Source: Muribaculaceae bacterium
GTDB lineage: Bacteria; Bacteroidota; Bacteroidia; Bacteroidales; Muribaculaceae
Length of the DNA stretch: 45,963 nucleotides
Direction: 5' to 3'
Assembly: GCA_017462345.1 (NCBI GenBank)
Contig: JAFTRI010000013.1
Coordinates: forward strand, 1 to 45,963
Under the pieces are notes generated by a model. The model saw nothing but the letters and a program-made list of their open reading frames with translations, ran no database searches and was not told the origin of the DNA. The stretch's first letter is position 1. Each line of letters starts with the position of its first letter. Below are positions 1 to 7,554 of this stretch, one piece after another. The position numbers were made by a program, and so were the translations under genes.

Positions 1-285
1 CGCGATGACATCGTGAATCTTGAGACGAAGGTGGAGTTCATCGGAGGGAACAAGAGCGGTGTCGAGGAGGTGGAAGCCGGGGCTGTTTCGGTGGCAAGTG
101 CCAACGGGCGGCTGACGGTAACTGGGATCAGTGCCGGGACAAGGATTGCGGTGTTCTCAGATGACGGGAAGACGGTGGGGAGCATGGTTGCAGGCGGATC
201 ATCCGCGACCATGGAGCTGCCGGGCAAGGGCGTGTACATTGTCACTGTCGACGGTCGCCCATACAAGCTGATTAACAGGCCATAG
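1..285 (+). CDS. C-terminal end of a secreted protein with T9SS-type tail (5' truncated)
   Basis: The reading frame is open from base 1 to a TAG at 283-285, so this is the 3' end of a gene that begins outside the window. About 94 residues are visible. The last ~75 form a compact beta-rich tail: a V-rich strand, then GTRIAVFSDDGKTV, and finally GVYIVTVDG followed by a lysine near the end. That pattern is typical of the C-terminal sorting domain of type IX secretion substrates in Bacteroidetes, which is removed after export to the surface. The catalytic or binding part lies upstream and cannot be judged. A tandem repeat begins immediately downstream. A GTG at 13 could be read as a start, but the frame continues upstream of it, so it is more likely internal. 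Confidence 0.7.
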   Translation, partial: RDDIVNLETKVEFIGGNKSGVEEVEAGAVSVASANGRLTVTGISAGTRIAVFSDDGKTVGSMVAGGSSATMELPGKGVYIVTVDGRPYKLINRP

Positions 286-287
286 AC

Positions 288-508
288 GAGGAATTGTTGA
301 GAGCCTCGACTCGCGATCCCGCAAAGGAGGAACAATGGGCGGTGACAGGAGACCCTCTCCGCCCTGCGGGCTCCTCTCCCTCGTAGGGAGAGGAATTGTC
401 GAGAGCCTCGACTCGCGATCCCGCAAAAGGGGGACAATGGGCGGTGACAGGAGACCCTCTCCGCCCTGCGGGCACCTCTCCCTTGTAGGGAGAGGAATTG
501 TCGAGAGC
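288..508. repeat. Tandem 102-bp intergenic repeat (R1), REP-like
   Basis: Two nearly identical 102-bp units start at 288 and 390, and a third broken copy starts at 492, all beginning GAGGAATTG. Each unit contains a perfect hairpin (CCTCTCCCT at 373-381 against AGGGAGAGG at 385-393), a second GC-rich hairpin in CCGCCCTGCGGG, and a GTCGAG/CTCGAC-type inverted repeat. The hairpin core recurs at 9520-9550 and 11320-11360. The repeat fills the gap between the 3' ends of two convergent genes and may act as a bidirectional terminator. It can be translated in several frames, but those frames merely follow the repeat and are not genes. Confidence 0.9.
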
Positions 509-518
509 AAAGTGATGT

Positions 519-1289
519 TCAGGGTTTGGTAGCGGTGTAGATGGTGCATGTGCCGAAAGTGAGGCGACGGAAGCTACAGCCGGTGAATCCGGCTTCACGC
601 ATCAACGTCAACATGTCATCACCTTGCGGGACTGCAGCAATGCTTTCGGGGAGGTAGGAATAGGCTCTCACGTCCTTTGACACGATACGCCCCACGGCGG
701 GGATGACACAGCGGGTATAAAACCGATAGAACGGACGGACCAACGGGGATACCGGTGTCGACAGCTCGATAACACATATAATGCCTCCGGGACGTAGCAC
801 CCGCAGCATCTCACGGTAGCCGACGTCAAGGTGTTCGAAATTCCGCACGCCGTATGCCACAGTTACACAGTCAAAACGATCAGAATCAAACGGCATTGCG
901 AGGCAGTCACCCGACATGAGTGTTATGACATGGGACAGTCCTGCACCGGCGATTTTCCTCCGACCCACGGAAATCATCCCCTCGGAGAGGTCTATCCCCG
1001 TCACACTATGGGGATGTAACTTTCGGGCAAGAAGCATGGCAAGGTCGCCGGTACCTGTCGCCACATCAAGAATCTCAGCGGGAAAGTGCCGTGATATCAT
1101 TTTCACGGCTTTGGCTCTCCACCGCTTGTCGACCCCGAAAGTCATTGCCCGGTTCATGAAGTCATAAGCCGGTGCGATGGAATCGAACATTTCCTTGACC
1201 TGCTCGGTCTTGCAGCGGTCATTGTCGTAAGGGTTAATTTTCTCGGCCTTTACGTCCACAGGAGTTACCGTTTGAGGTTGGCAAGGCAA
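519..1289 (-). CDS. ubiE: Demethylmenaquinone methyltransferase
   Basis: This 256-residue protein is a class I SAM-dependent methyltransferase of the UbiE/MenG family, which performs the last step of menaquinone synthesis, C-methylation of demethylmenaquinone. Visible signatures are the family-typical N-terminal stretch [17 protein letters not shown], the SAM motif [15 protein letters not shown], and the UbiE signature around [14 protein letters not shown]. The length fits the family. The start at 1289 overlaps the end of purC by 25 bp, which suggests translational coupling; a later start at the KINPYD region is possible but no other methionine lies before the conserved part. Bacteroidetes respire with menaquinone, and menA lies elsewhere in this window (14329-15207). 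The tandem repeat R1 follows its stop codon. Confidence 0.93.
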   Translation of the reverse strand: MPCQPQTVTPVDVKAEKINPYDNDRCKTEQVKEMFDSIAPAYDFMNRAMTFGVDKRWRAKAVKMISRHFPAEILDVATGTGDLAMLLARKLHPHSVTGIDLSEGMISVGRRKIAGAGLSHVITLMSGDCLAMPFDSDRFDCVTVAYGVRNFEHLDVGYREMLRVLRPGGIICVIELSTPVSPLVRPFYRFYTRCVIPAVGRIVSKDVRAYSYLPESIAAVPQGDDMLTLMREAGFTGCSFRRLTFGTCTIYTATKP

Positions 1290-2218
1290 TGAAGGACATT
1301 TGCCTCGATGCGTGCAGCGAGGTTCTCCTCTGAAGCCTTTACGAATTTTTCACCGGTAATGTGTTCGTACAGTTCGATATATCGCTGAGAAACGCTTTCG
1401 CAAAATTCGGGAGTCATTTCAGGTACAACCTGCCCCGGCTTGCCCATGAAATCATGCTCGATGAGCCACTGGCGCACAAATTCCTTGGAGAGCTGACGTT
1501 GCGGTTCTCCTTTCAGGAAACGTTCCTCATAGCCATCGGCATAGAAATAACGGGAAGAATCGGGGGTGTGTATCTCGTCGATGAGGTAGACTTTCCCGCC
1601 GCGCTTGCCAAACTCGTATTTGGTATCAACAAGAATAAGTCCTTTCCCGGCAGCGATTTCAGTCCCACGCTTGAACAATGCGCGGGTGTACCGTTCCATT
1701 GTCTCATAGTCATCCTTGCCGACAATGCCCTGTGCGATGATTTCCTCACGGGAGATATTTTCGTCATGACCAGCTTCGGCCTTGGTAGTCGGGGTGATGA
1801 TGGGTTCGGGGAACCGCTCGTTCTCCCTCATGCCGTCGGGCAGTTTCACCCCACACAGTTCACGGCATCCTGCCTGATATTCGCGCCATGCGCTGCCGGT
1901 GAGATAACCGCGGATAATCATTTCCACGCGGAATCCCTCACACTTCAACCCAACGGTAACCATTGGGTCAGGGGTAGCGAGCTTCCAGTTGGGCACGATG
2001 TCGGCAGTCGCATCAAGGAACTTTGCCGCAATGGAGTTGAGTACCTGCCCCTTGTAAGGAATACCTTCGGGCAGGATGACATCAAATGCCGAAATGCGAT
2101 CGGATGCGATCATCACAAGGATGTCATCGTCAATATCATACACTTCACGTACCTTGCCGTGATACACGCTCTTCTGTCCGGGGAAATTGAAACCGGTGTT
2201 GACTAATGTAGTTGCCAT
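1265..2218 (-). CDS. purC: Phosphoribosylaminoimidazole-succinocarboxamide synthase
   Basis: This 317-residue protein is SAICAR synthase, which joins CAIR and aspartate in ATP-dependent purine synthesis. It matches the longer, single-domain type found in Bacteroidetes. Recognisable elements are [10 protein letters not shown] near the N-terminus, [20 protein letters not shown], the substrate-loop region [16 protein letters not shown], and LVDTKYEFG followed by the acidic [15 protein letters not shown]. It is the middle gene of a minus-strand cluster phoH-purC-ubiE: phoH ends 21 bp upstream of its start and ubiE overlaps its end. No promoter was seen in the short gap before it, so it is probably transcribed with phoH. 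Confidence 0.96.
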   Translation of the reverse strand: MATTLVNTGFNFPGQKSVYHGKVREVYDIDDDILVMIASDRISAFDVILPEGIPYKGQVLNSIAAKFLDATADIVPNWKLATPDPMVTVGLKCEGFRVEMIIRGYLTGSAWREYQAGCRELCGVKLPDGMRENERFPEPIITPTTKAEAGHDENISREEIIAQGIVGKDDYETMERYTRALFKRGTEIAAGKGLILVDTKYEFGKRGGKVYLIDEIHTPDSSRYFYADGYEERFLKGEPQRQLSKEFVRQWLIEHDFMGKPGQVVPEMTPEFCESVSQRYIELYEHITGEKFVKASEENLAARIEANVLHCLANLKR

Positions 2219-2239
2219 ATCTGACTGTGGTTTATTATT

Positions 2240-3214
2240 TTACTGTTCTTTATTTTCTTCGCTTATTTCCTTGGGATTGACCTTGTCCCACTGCTCATAG
2301 GCAGCCACTATGCGCTGCACAAGCTGATGCCGCACGATGTCCTTCTTCCCGAACTCCACACGTCCGATTCCCGGCACATCCCGCAACACTTTCAACGCCT
2401 GCACAAGCCCTGAAGCGGCGGAGCGCGGGAGGTCAATCTGTGTCACGTCGCCGGTGATGATCATCTTAGCGTTCATTCCGAGACGGGTGAGGAACATCTT
2501 CAGCTGATGGGTTGTCGTGTTCTGCGCCTCGTCAAGCACGATCACGGCATCGTTGAGCGTACGTCCCCGCATGAAAGCGAGCGGGGCTATCTGGATGACG
2601 TTTGTCTCCATGTATTCCTTGAGCTTTACCGCCGGAATCATATCTTCAAGCGCATCATAGAGCGGCTGTAGGTAGGGGTCAATCTTGTCCTTCATGTCAC
2701 CCGGCAGAAATCCGAGTTTCTCCCCGGCCTCCACTGCGGGACGCGAAAGTATGATCTTACGCACCTCACGGTTTTTCAGTGCACGGACGGCAAGAGCGAT
2801 CGCGACATAGGTCTTTCCTGTTCCTGCAGGGCCGAGGGCGAAAGTGAGATCATTCCTGAAAAAAGTCTCGACAAGCAATTGCTGATTGGGTGTACGCCCT
2901 GAAATGGGCTTGCCGTTTACCCCATAGATGATCACATCGTCCATCTTCAACTCTTTGGGAGCAACGCCCTTGACAATATCGAGTATCACATCCTCGGAAA
3001 GCTTGTTGTACTTTACGCAGTAGCTTTCCAGTTCCTTTATTTTCTTTTCGAACTCGGCAGTCTCGCTGTCATCGCCTATAACTTTGATGACAGAGCCGCG
3101 AGCCGCCATGCGCAACTTCGGGAAGAGGTTGCGAATCAGCTGCATGTTACAATTGTTCACGCCATAAAAACTGACAGGGTCGACGTTGTCGATGATGACG
3201 ATGCGTTCAATCAT
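2240..3214 (-). CDS. phoH: PhoH family ATPase
   Basis: The 324-residue protein is a PhoH-like P-loop ATPase, related to the nucleotide-binding part of superfamily 1 helicases. Walker A is GPAGTGKT (about residues 128-135) and Walker B is AVIVLDEAQN, followed by TTHQLKMFLTRLG and ITGDVTQIDLP, all hallmarks of PhoH. The N-terminal ~100 residues form the usual KH-like region. The precise cellular role is not settled; links to RNA metabolism and stress are known for relatives. It leads the phoH-purC-ubiE cluster, and a good -7 promoter element is present 24-31 bp upstream of its ATG on the minus strand. Confidence 0.93.
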   Translation of the reverse strand: MIERIVIIDNVDPVSFYGVNNCNMQLIRNLFPKLRMAARGSVIKVIGDDSETAEFEKKIKELESYCVKYNKLSEDVILDIVKGVAPKELKMDDVIIYGVNGKPISGRTPNQQLLVETFFRNDLTFALGPAGTGKTYVAIALAVRALKNREVRKIILSRPAVEAGEKLGFLPGDMKDKIDPYLQPLYDALEDMIPAVKLKEYMETNVIQIAPLAFMRGRTLNDAVIVLDEAQNTTTHQLKMFLTRLGMNAKMIITGDVTQIDLPRSAASGLVQALKVLRDVPGIGRVEFGKKDIVRHQLVQRIVAAYEQWDKVNPKEISEENKEQ

Positions 3215-3237
3215 TGAAAAACCGAGATTTGACAGTG

Positions 3238-3245
3238 CAAAGATA
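3238..3245 (-). promoter_or_regulatory. Promoter -7 element for phoH-purC-ubiE
   Basis: Read on the minus strand this is TATCTTTG, an exact match to the Bacteroidetes -7 consensus TAnnTTTG, placed 24 bp upstream of the phoH start codon. The -33 element is not clear. Confidence 0.65.
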
Positions 3246-3370
3246 CAATTTACAATCCATAATCCTTACCGCTTGAGCCACAATTTGCATTCCTGAAAAA
3301 CCGGGCTACAGTAATAGCCAATACACAGACTATGCCGCAGAAATGCATTTTTAAGCAACTTTAACTAAAT

Positions 3371-3404
3371 GGGGGGGTAATTCAGCCTATAATATCTAAT
3401 TTTG
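3371..3404 (+). promoter_or_regulatory. Promoter with G-run and TAATTTTG for the lipoprotein gene
   Basis: TAATTTTG at 3397-3404 matches TAnnTTTG. A run of seven G followed by TAA lies at 3371-3380, about where a -33 element would sit. The same G-run/TAA plus TAATTTTG arrangement occurs before the secreted-protein gene at 45739. Confidence 0.55.
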
Positions 3405-3434
3405 TGCAAAATCCAACACTAAACTAACTCAAAC

Positions 3435-4451
3435 ATGAAATCATTTAAAATTTTCAGCATCACAATGATGCTCGCAATGTGTGCAGGGTTCATTGCCTGC
3501 TCAGATGACGATGAAGAAGAAATCGTTGCGGAAGAAACACCGTCGCCAACAATGGAAGAAGAATACAGCGACAACTTCTTCTCAATAGAAGGAGCCTCAT
3601 TCCATGAGGGAAACCTACCGGAAGCGACTTCCGAGGAGGAAATCGGGAATGTAAGCTACAATGACAGGGCTTTAAGCGGGGGCATGAACTTTATTGTCGT
3701 AAACAGCGAAAAGGCATACCAAAAATTCTATGTCGGAATCGAAGGGAAAGAAGGCTATTGGGAATACAATCCAAACACAAGCCGCTCGTCCTCGACAATT
3801 TACACAATCCCCATCATGTACGGGACAGACTATAACCAAGATCTGGTGATGGTGATAATAGGAGTAGATGAAAACGGGAATATCACCGTACACTACATTT
3901 TCACGGTGACACACGTTGACAGCGAGAGCGGAGACATCAACATTAACCTGACTTTCTCAACGCCCAAGGATGTCGATCTTCATCTCTATACCCCAAGCGG
4001 CAAACACATCTACTACGGTGAAAGAGGAGGGACAACAACCATTAACGGAGAACAAGTTTCATACGGTCTCGACCATGATTCCAATCCGGCATGTCGCCTC
4101 GACTATCTCAACAACGAAAACATCTACATTCCGGCAGAACTTGTAGAGAACGGAGAATACCGCGTCGAGGTGGATTTATATTCCAACTGTTCAAGAGCAT
4201 ACGACTGCTCATGGGCTGTAATCACAAGGTACAAAGGCAATATAATCCCCAATGAGCTGAGTGGCTACAACAACCCCGCGATGGGAACTTACGAGGCAAA
4301 TGCATATAACGGTGACCACACCACAATAATGAAGTTTACTATCACCGATGCCGACAATGCAGCAAAACCCCAGAACATTAGTCCAATGAATTTCACTCCA
4401 CGTGGTGTCACTGCTGCAGAACTGAACAAGATTGAATACGAGGCGGACTAA
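3435..4451 (+). CDS. Lipoprotein with YfaP/DUF2135-like domain
   Basis: The 338-residue protein starts with a lipoprotein signal peptide: positive MKSFK, a hydrophobic stretch, and the lipobox cysteine in GFIACSDDDEEE. The acidic residues straight after the cysteine resemble the lipoprotein export signal that sends Bacteroidetes lipoproteins to the cell surface. Residues ~170-310 contain a beta-rich region with DVDLHLYTPSGKHIYYG, GLDHDSNPACRLDY and GEYRVEVDLYSNC, which resembles YfaP/DUF2135 domains that occur with von Willebrand-type proteins. No catalytic residues are apparent and the function is unknown. It is a single gene with its own promoter and a strong terminator. Confidence 0.8.
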   Translation: MKSFKIFSITMMLAMCAGFIACSDDDEEEIVAEETPSPTMEEEYSDNFFSIEGASFHEGNLPEATSEEEIGNVSYNDRALSGGMNFIVVNSEKAYQKFYVGIEGKEGYWEYNPNTSRSSSTIYTIPIMYGTDYNQDLVMVIIGVDENGNITVHYIFTVTHVDSESGDININLTFSTPKDVDLHLYTPSGKHIYYGERGGTTTINGEQVSYGLDHDSNPACRLDYLNNENIYIPAELVENGEYRVEVDLYSNCSRAYDCSWAVITRYKGNIIPNELSGYNNPAMGTYEANAYNGDHTTIMKFTITDADNAAKPQNISPMNFTPRGVTAAELNKIEYEAD

Positions 4452-4480
4452 CTGAACCTTTATAAATTCCCCCAATAAGC

Positions 4481-4521
4481 AAAACCGGGCTGTGTCGGAT
4501 TTCTGACACAGCCCGGTTTTT
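4481..4521. terminator. Bidirectional intrinsic terminator
   Basis: A near-perfect 14-bp hairpin (AAAACCGGGCTGTGTC paired with GACACAGCCCGGTTTT) has an A-run on one side and a T-run on the other. It lies between the convergent genes at 3435-4451 and 4540-4725 and can serve both. Confidence 0.93.
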
Positions 4522-4539
4522 ACGGATTCATGGAGCGGG

Positions 4540-4725
4540 TTATTTGAGCATTGCCTCGAGGTTCTTGCGAGCCCAAAGATAATAAACCAAAAGTCCGAGC
4601 CAACTTGTGAGCAGAAGGACAATGATAACCAACAGTTTCTTAACTGTATCAATGCTCCATTTCCAAACTTCCAATACGGCCATGATGCAAAGCACAAGAC
4701 CGACCAGCCATAAGATAAATCCCAT
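4540..4725 (-). CDS. Small membrane protein, PLDc_N-like
   Basis: This 61-residue protein has two predicted membrane segments, one in the first ~20 residues and one at about 30-52, followed by a basic tail with the pattern YYLWARKNLE. The arrangement of two helices ending in a short YxxWxRK-type motif resembles the PLDc_N family (the short N-terminal membrane region of cardiolipin synthase-like proteins), which also occurs as stand-alone small proteins in Bacteroidetes. Its function is unknown. It ends against the shared terminator. Confidence 0.7.
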   Translation of the reverse strand: MGFILWLVGLVLCIMAVLEVWKWSIDTVKKLLVIIVLLLTSWLGLLVYYLWARKNLEAMLK

Positions 4726-4860
4726 ATTTTTACTTTTTAAAATTAAACTCTACCGCAAAATAACGATTTTTCCATGAATTAAACAAACTGTCGAGTGGAC
4801 AGACAGGCAGTATTATTTTGCCAGTGACAGGATCGCATATCGATGGGCAGCCAACCGATG

Positions 4861-4868
4861 TATCTTTG
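4861..4868 (+). promoter_or_regulatory. Host-type promoter before the phage-derived island
   Basis: TATCTTTG matches the Bacteroidetes -7 consensus exactly and lies 41 bp upstream of the ATG at 4910. This indicates that the phage-like genes downstream could be transcribed by the host's primary sigma factor. Confidence 0.6.
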
Positions 4869-4909
4869 CGGAGAGATTTCCAACCGGTCTAACCAAATTA
4901 CCACTTACC

Positions 4910-7435
4910 ATGAAAAACACTACCAGAAAGGATATTGCTTTCACTCCCGGCCTGATGCCGGCAAACAGTCTGAGACCCGGCGACGCAACAATGTGCCATA
5001 ATCTGCGGCCAGGCATCTCCGACTCGACGCTGATACCTGTCGGCGAACCCAGAACGATAGCGGATTGCAATGCTACACCGTTTTTCCTCTTCCGTGACTC
5101 CACCGGAGCAAAAACGCTGTTCCTCAAGTCGGGCAACATCCTTCTATACACCAATCCCGATGCCGAAAACGTGACAATAAATGAGCCTGTCACGCTTCCA
5201 TCGGAGCCATACTGCGGCATTGCGTCAGGCGAGACAGCAATAATCATGACACGTGAAGGGGCATACCGTTTAGTCCACGATGAAGACACCGGGAACTGGA
5301 GTGTTGCCGGGACACTGCCTTCGCTCCCCCCGATAAGCATTGTGGCGATGCAGACGGCAACCTTCTCGTCAACAATACCGTCCCGCACACTATCAGGAGG
5401 CTACACACGCTGTCAAGGCAATCTGACACTGAGCGACACCAAAGCCATAACAGCGGATCTGCTGACAGCCTACAGCGACATCTGTGCCAAAGCGACCACT
5501 GCCGGATACTACATACAGCCGATCATGGCAGGCTACCGTATCTATGACAGAGACGGGCGTATGCTATATGAATCAGCTCCGGTTCTTGTCACGTCACCCG
5601 ACGGATTCCAATGCACCGAAACGATAAGCACAAACGTAAATGCCGTGTCGGGTGTATTCACCGAGGCAGAAGCCCATACACTGACCGCCACCGGCTTCAA
5701 ACCCGGGATTGTCGCACCGGAGACAGCCGAATACCCTTGGAACGAGATAGCGGCTTCAGTGGAGATTTACGTGACACCACAACTGCATCCCGTGGATTTC
5801 AACGCCATGACCTCCCACAGGTTAGAGAGCAACAGCGCGACACAAGGCACATTGCGGATGTATCTTCCCGGCACGGCCAACGCGATGGTTCCGGCTACCG
5901 CCAGACGGGAGGAAATGATTGTAGCAACAGCCGAGCGCATGGAGGCAGTATCATCACCGATAAAAGTGTATGTAAAACCGTTTTCAGGCGGCATATCCGC
6001 TACGGCAGGAGAGATAACGGCAACAGGCTGCATCACCATGCTCCCTCCATCGGAGGAGATAAAATCGCTCAAGCGGACACTTTCAACAAAATCAGACGGC
6101 ACGGATGACATACTGCTGCGTGAGACAAACATCCCTCACTCGTTCTCAGCCCGCACAGCCAACGTGTCAGGCGACGTAATCGTCTGGGGCGACATAACAC
6201 CGAGACTCTCCGACGGTTATCCGGCCGGAATATTCGCGGCATCGACAACAAGCGGAAAATGGAGAGCCTGCATAAAGACGGTGCTCGGCTCAAGAGGCGA
6301 AACGGTAGTGTGGCACGGTGAGGGAGAGACCAACGCACCTCTGACATTCACCCCATTCCTGTCATATCCTCATCCGGAAGCGAGCGAAATGACAATCAAA
6401 GTCAACTATGAAGACGGACGGACAATGAGCCGCAGCTTCCCGTTAACCCCGTCACCCGGAAAGCGATATGCCTACTATCTCGACACCAAATGTATGCCTA
6501 TCTCACTTGAGACCGCCCTCGACGCATACGTAATCCCCGCCGAGAGCCGCAACACCGAAAGGCATCCGGGGACCGTCATCTCGTCACGAACCACTGAACC
6601 ACTGACAGCCAATGCCTCGCTGAAAGTATCCCAAGGAGGCATTACGGCAATAACCCAAGCGGTACGCTCATCATCTTCATGGGACTTTGCCCGTACACAC
6701 CTGTATGCATTCACTTCCACCGGGGTATATGCACTATCAGTCAACTGTTCGCGCTCAGTCATAGCCGCCAACATAATCGATCCACGCGGAGTAGCAGGAA
6801 GCCAACAGGTCACGGTCACTACCGATGGCGTATATGCCCTGACCGACGGACGGCTCACAAGCATCAAAGGGTCAAAACCGGAGACAGCCGACACGCAACA
6901 CCGGTTCAAAGCGACAGGATGGTGCAGCGCAACCAACGAACTATGGTGCATAACCGAGGACAACCGGCTGTTAGTACGCCCAGCCAATACCAGCGGCTAT
7001 TATTCAAGAGGGTTGCCTGTCCCTACCGCCATGCTATCGGCAGACGGGGAACTGTATGCCATTTCAGAGGGGCATCTGCTTGACGCATCGACAGAGAAGA
7101 CTCCTGACACACAAAATGTGGGATGGAGTACACAGTTGGAAATGGACGGCAGTGCCGTCGCGCTTCAACGATACAAGGGGGCAATACCCCGCATAACCGG
7201 ACTGACGTGGAAGATGCCGGCACGAGAGGCTGATGTAAAGCTCTCATTGCGTGGAGACGGCGGAGCCGGGGAGAAAAACTCATATCCCATGATTTCATTA
7301 GGGATAAAAGGCAGTATCAACAATCCGATTGCCACCAGGGTTATTGCCCCTCCACGGGAATACGTGACAATATCAGTGAGCGGAAACATGAGCAGTGATG
7401 CAATGATAGGCGGAGGGACACTGAGGTTAGGGTGA
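4910..7435 (+). CDS. Phage-like virion structural protein (beta-rich, 841 aa)
   Basis: I cannot name the family with certainty. The 841-residue protein has no signal peptide and no membrane segment. Its opening (MKNTTRKDIAFTPGLMPAN, then MCHNLRPG and LIPVGEPR) resembles phage tail or head-completion proteins that begin with an arginine- and proline-rich entry into a beta-propeller. Later repeats such as LYAFTSTGVYALSV, VTTDGVYALTDGRL and ATNELWCITEDNRLLVRP look like propeller blades. The C-terminal region (about 740-841) is a beta-sandwich-like stretch with GLTWKMPAREADVKLSLRG. The next large gene is a terminase, which supports a phage origin. Its TGA overlaps a GTG start of a tiny ORF by four bases. 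No other tail, portal or capsid gene is present nearby. The family call is inference. Confidence 0.65.
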   Translation: MKNTTRKDIAFTPGLMPANSLRPGDATMCHNLRPGISDSTLIPVGEPRTIADCNATPFFLFRDSTGAKTLFLKSGNILLYTNPDAENVTINEPVTLPSEPYCGIASGETAIIMTREGAYRLVHDEDTGNWSVAGTLPSLPPISIVAMQTATFSSTIPSRTLSGGYTRCQGNLTLSDTKAITADLLTAYSDICAKATTAGYYIQPIMAGYRIYDRDGRMLYESAPVLVTSPDGFQCTETISTNVNAVSGVFTEAEAHTLTATGFKPGIVAPETAEYPWNEIAASVEIYVTPQLHPVDFNAMTSHRLESNSATQGTLRMYLPGTANAMVPATARREEMIVATAERMEAVSSPIKVYVKPFSGGISATAGEITATGCITMLPPSEEIKSLKRTLSTKSDGTDDILLRETNIPHSFSARTANVSGDVIVWGDITPRLSDGYPAGIFAASTTSGKWRACIKTVLGSRGETVVWHGEGETNAPLTFTPFLSYPHPEASEMTIKVNYEDGRTMSRSFPLTPSPGKRYAYYLDTKCMPISLETALDAYVIPAESRNTERHPGTVISSRTTEPLTANASLKVSQGGITAITQAVRSSSSWDFARTHLYAFTSTGVYALSVNCSRSVIAANIIDPRGVAGSQQVTVTTDGVYALTDGRLTSIKGSKPETADTQHRFKATGWCSATNELWCITEDNRLLVRPANTSGYYSRGLPVPTAMLSADGELYAISEGHLLDASTEKTPDTQNVGWSTQLEMDGSAVALQRYKGAIPRITGLTWKMPAREADVKLSLRGDGGAGEKNSYPMISLGIKGSINNPIATRVIAPPREYVTISVSGNMSSDAMIGGGTLRLG

Positions 7436-7554
7436 ACCCCGAATCGGGACGGGCAAGGCAAGAGCTTAGACAACCGATTAATGCAGAGGGGGGGAATACA
7501 ACGGCGGCAACCAAACCGGAAACAGTAAAAGAGAAAGATCCAGATGACGATTGA
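7432..7554 (+). CDS. Small coupled ORF (40 aa), unknown
   Basis: A GTG at 7432 overlaps the stop codon of the preceding gene in the arrangement GTGA, and this frame stays open for 40 codons to a TGA at 7552-7554, overlapping the terminase ATG (7544) by 11 bases. The peptide starts MNPESGRARQELRQPI and ends in an acidic KEKDPDDD. It fills the whole gap between the two phage-like genes, as expected for translational coupling. It is too short for a typical small terminase and I recognise no family. It could also be chance, because the gap is only about 108 bases. Confidence 0.4.
   Translation: MNPESGRARQELRQPINAEGGNTTAATKPETVKEKDPDDD

Noticed and set aside
288-508. CRISPR array
   Set aside because: The unit is 102 bp and tandem without spacers, has strong internal hairpins, and no cas genes are present.
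199-598. Open frames across R1 giving peptides such as SPYEGEEPAGRRGS
   Set aside because: They repeat with the DNA repeat units and match the same translated repeat in R2 and R3; they are repeat artefacts.
1361-2206. Long plus-strand open frame opposite purC (281 codons)
   Set aside because: It is antisense to a clear purC gene, has no recognisable domain, and is explained by the codon bias of the real gene.
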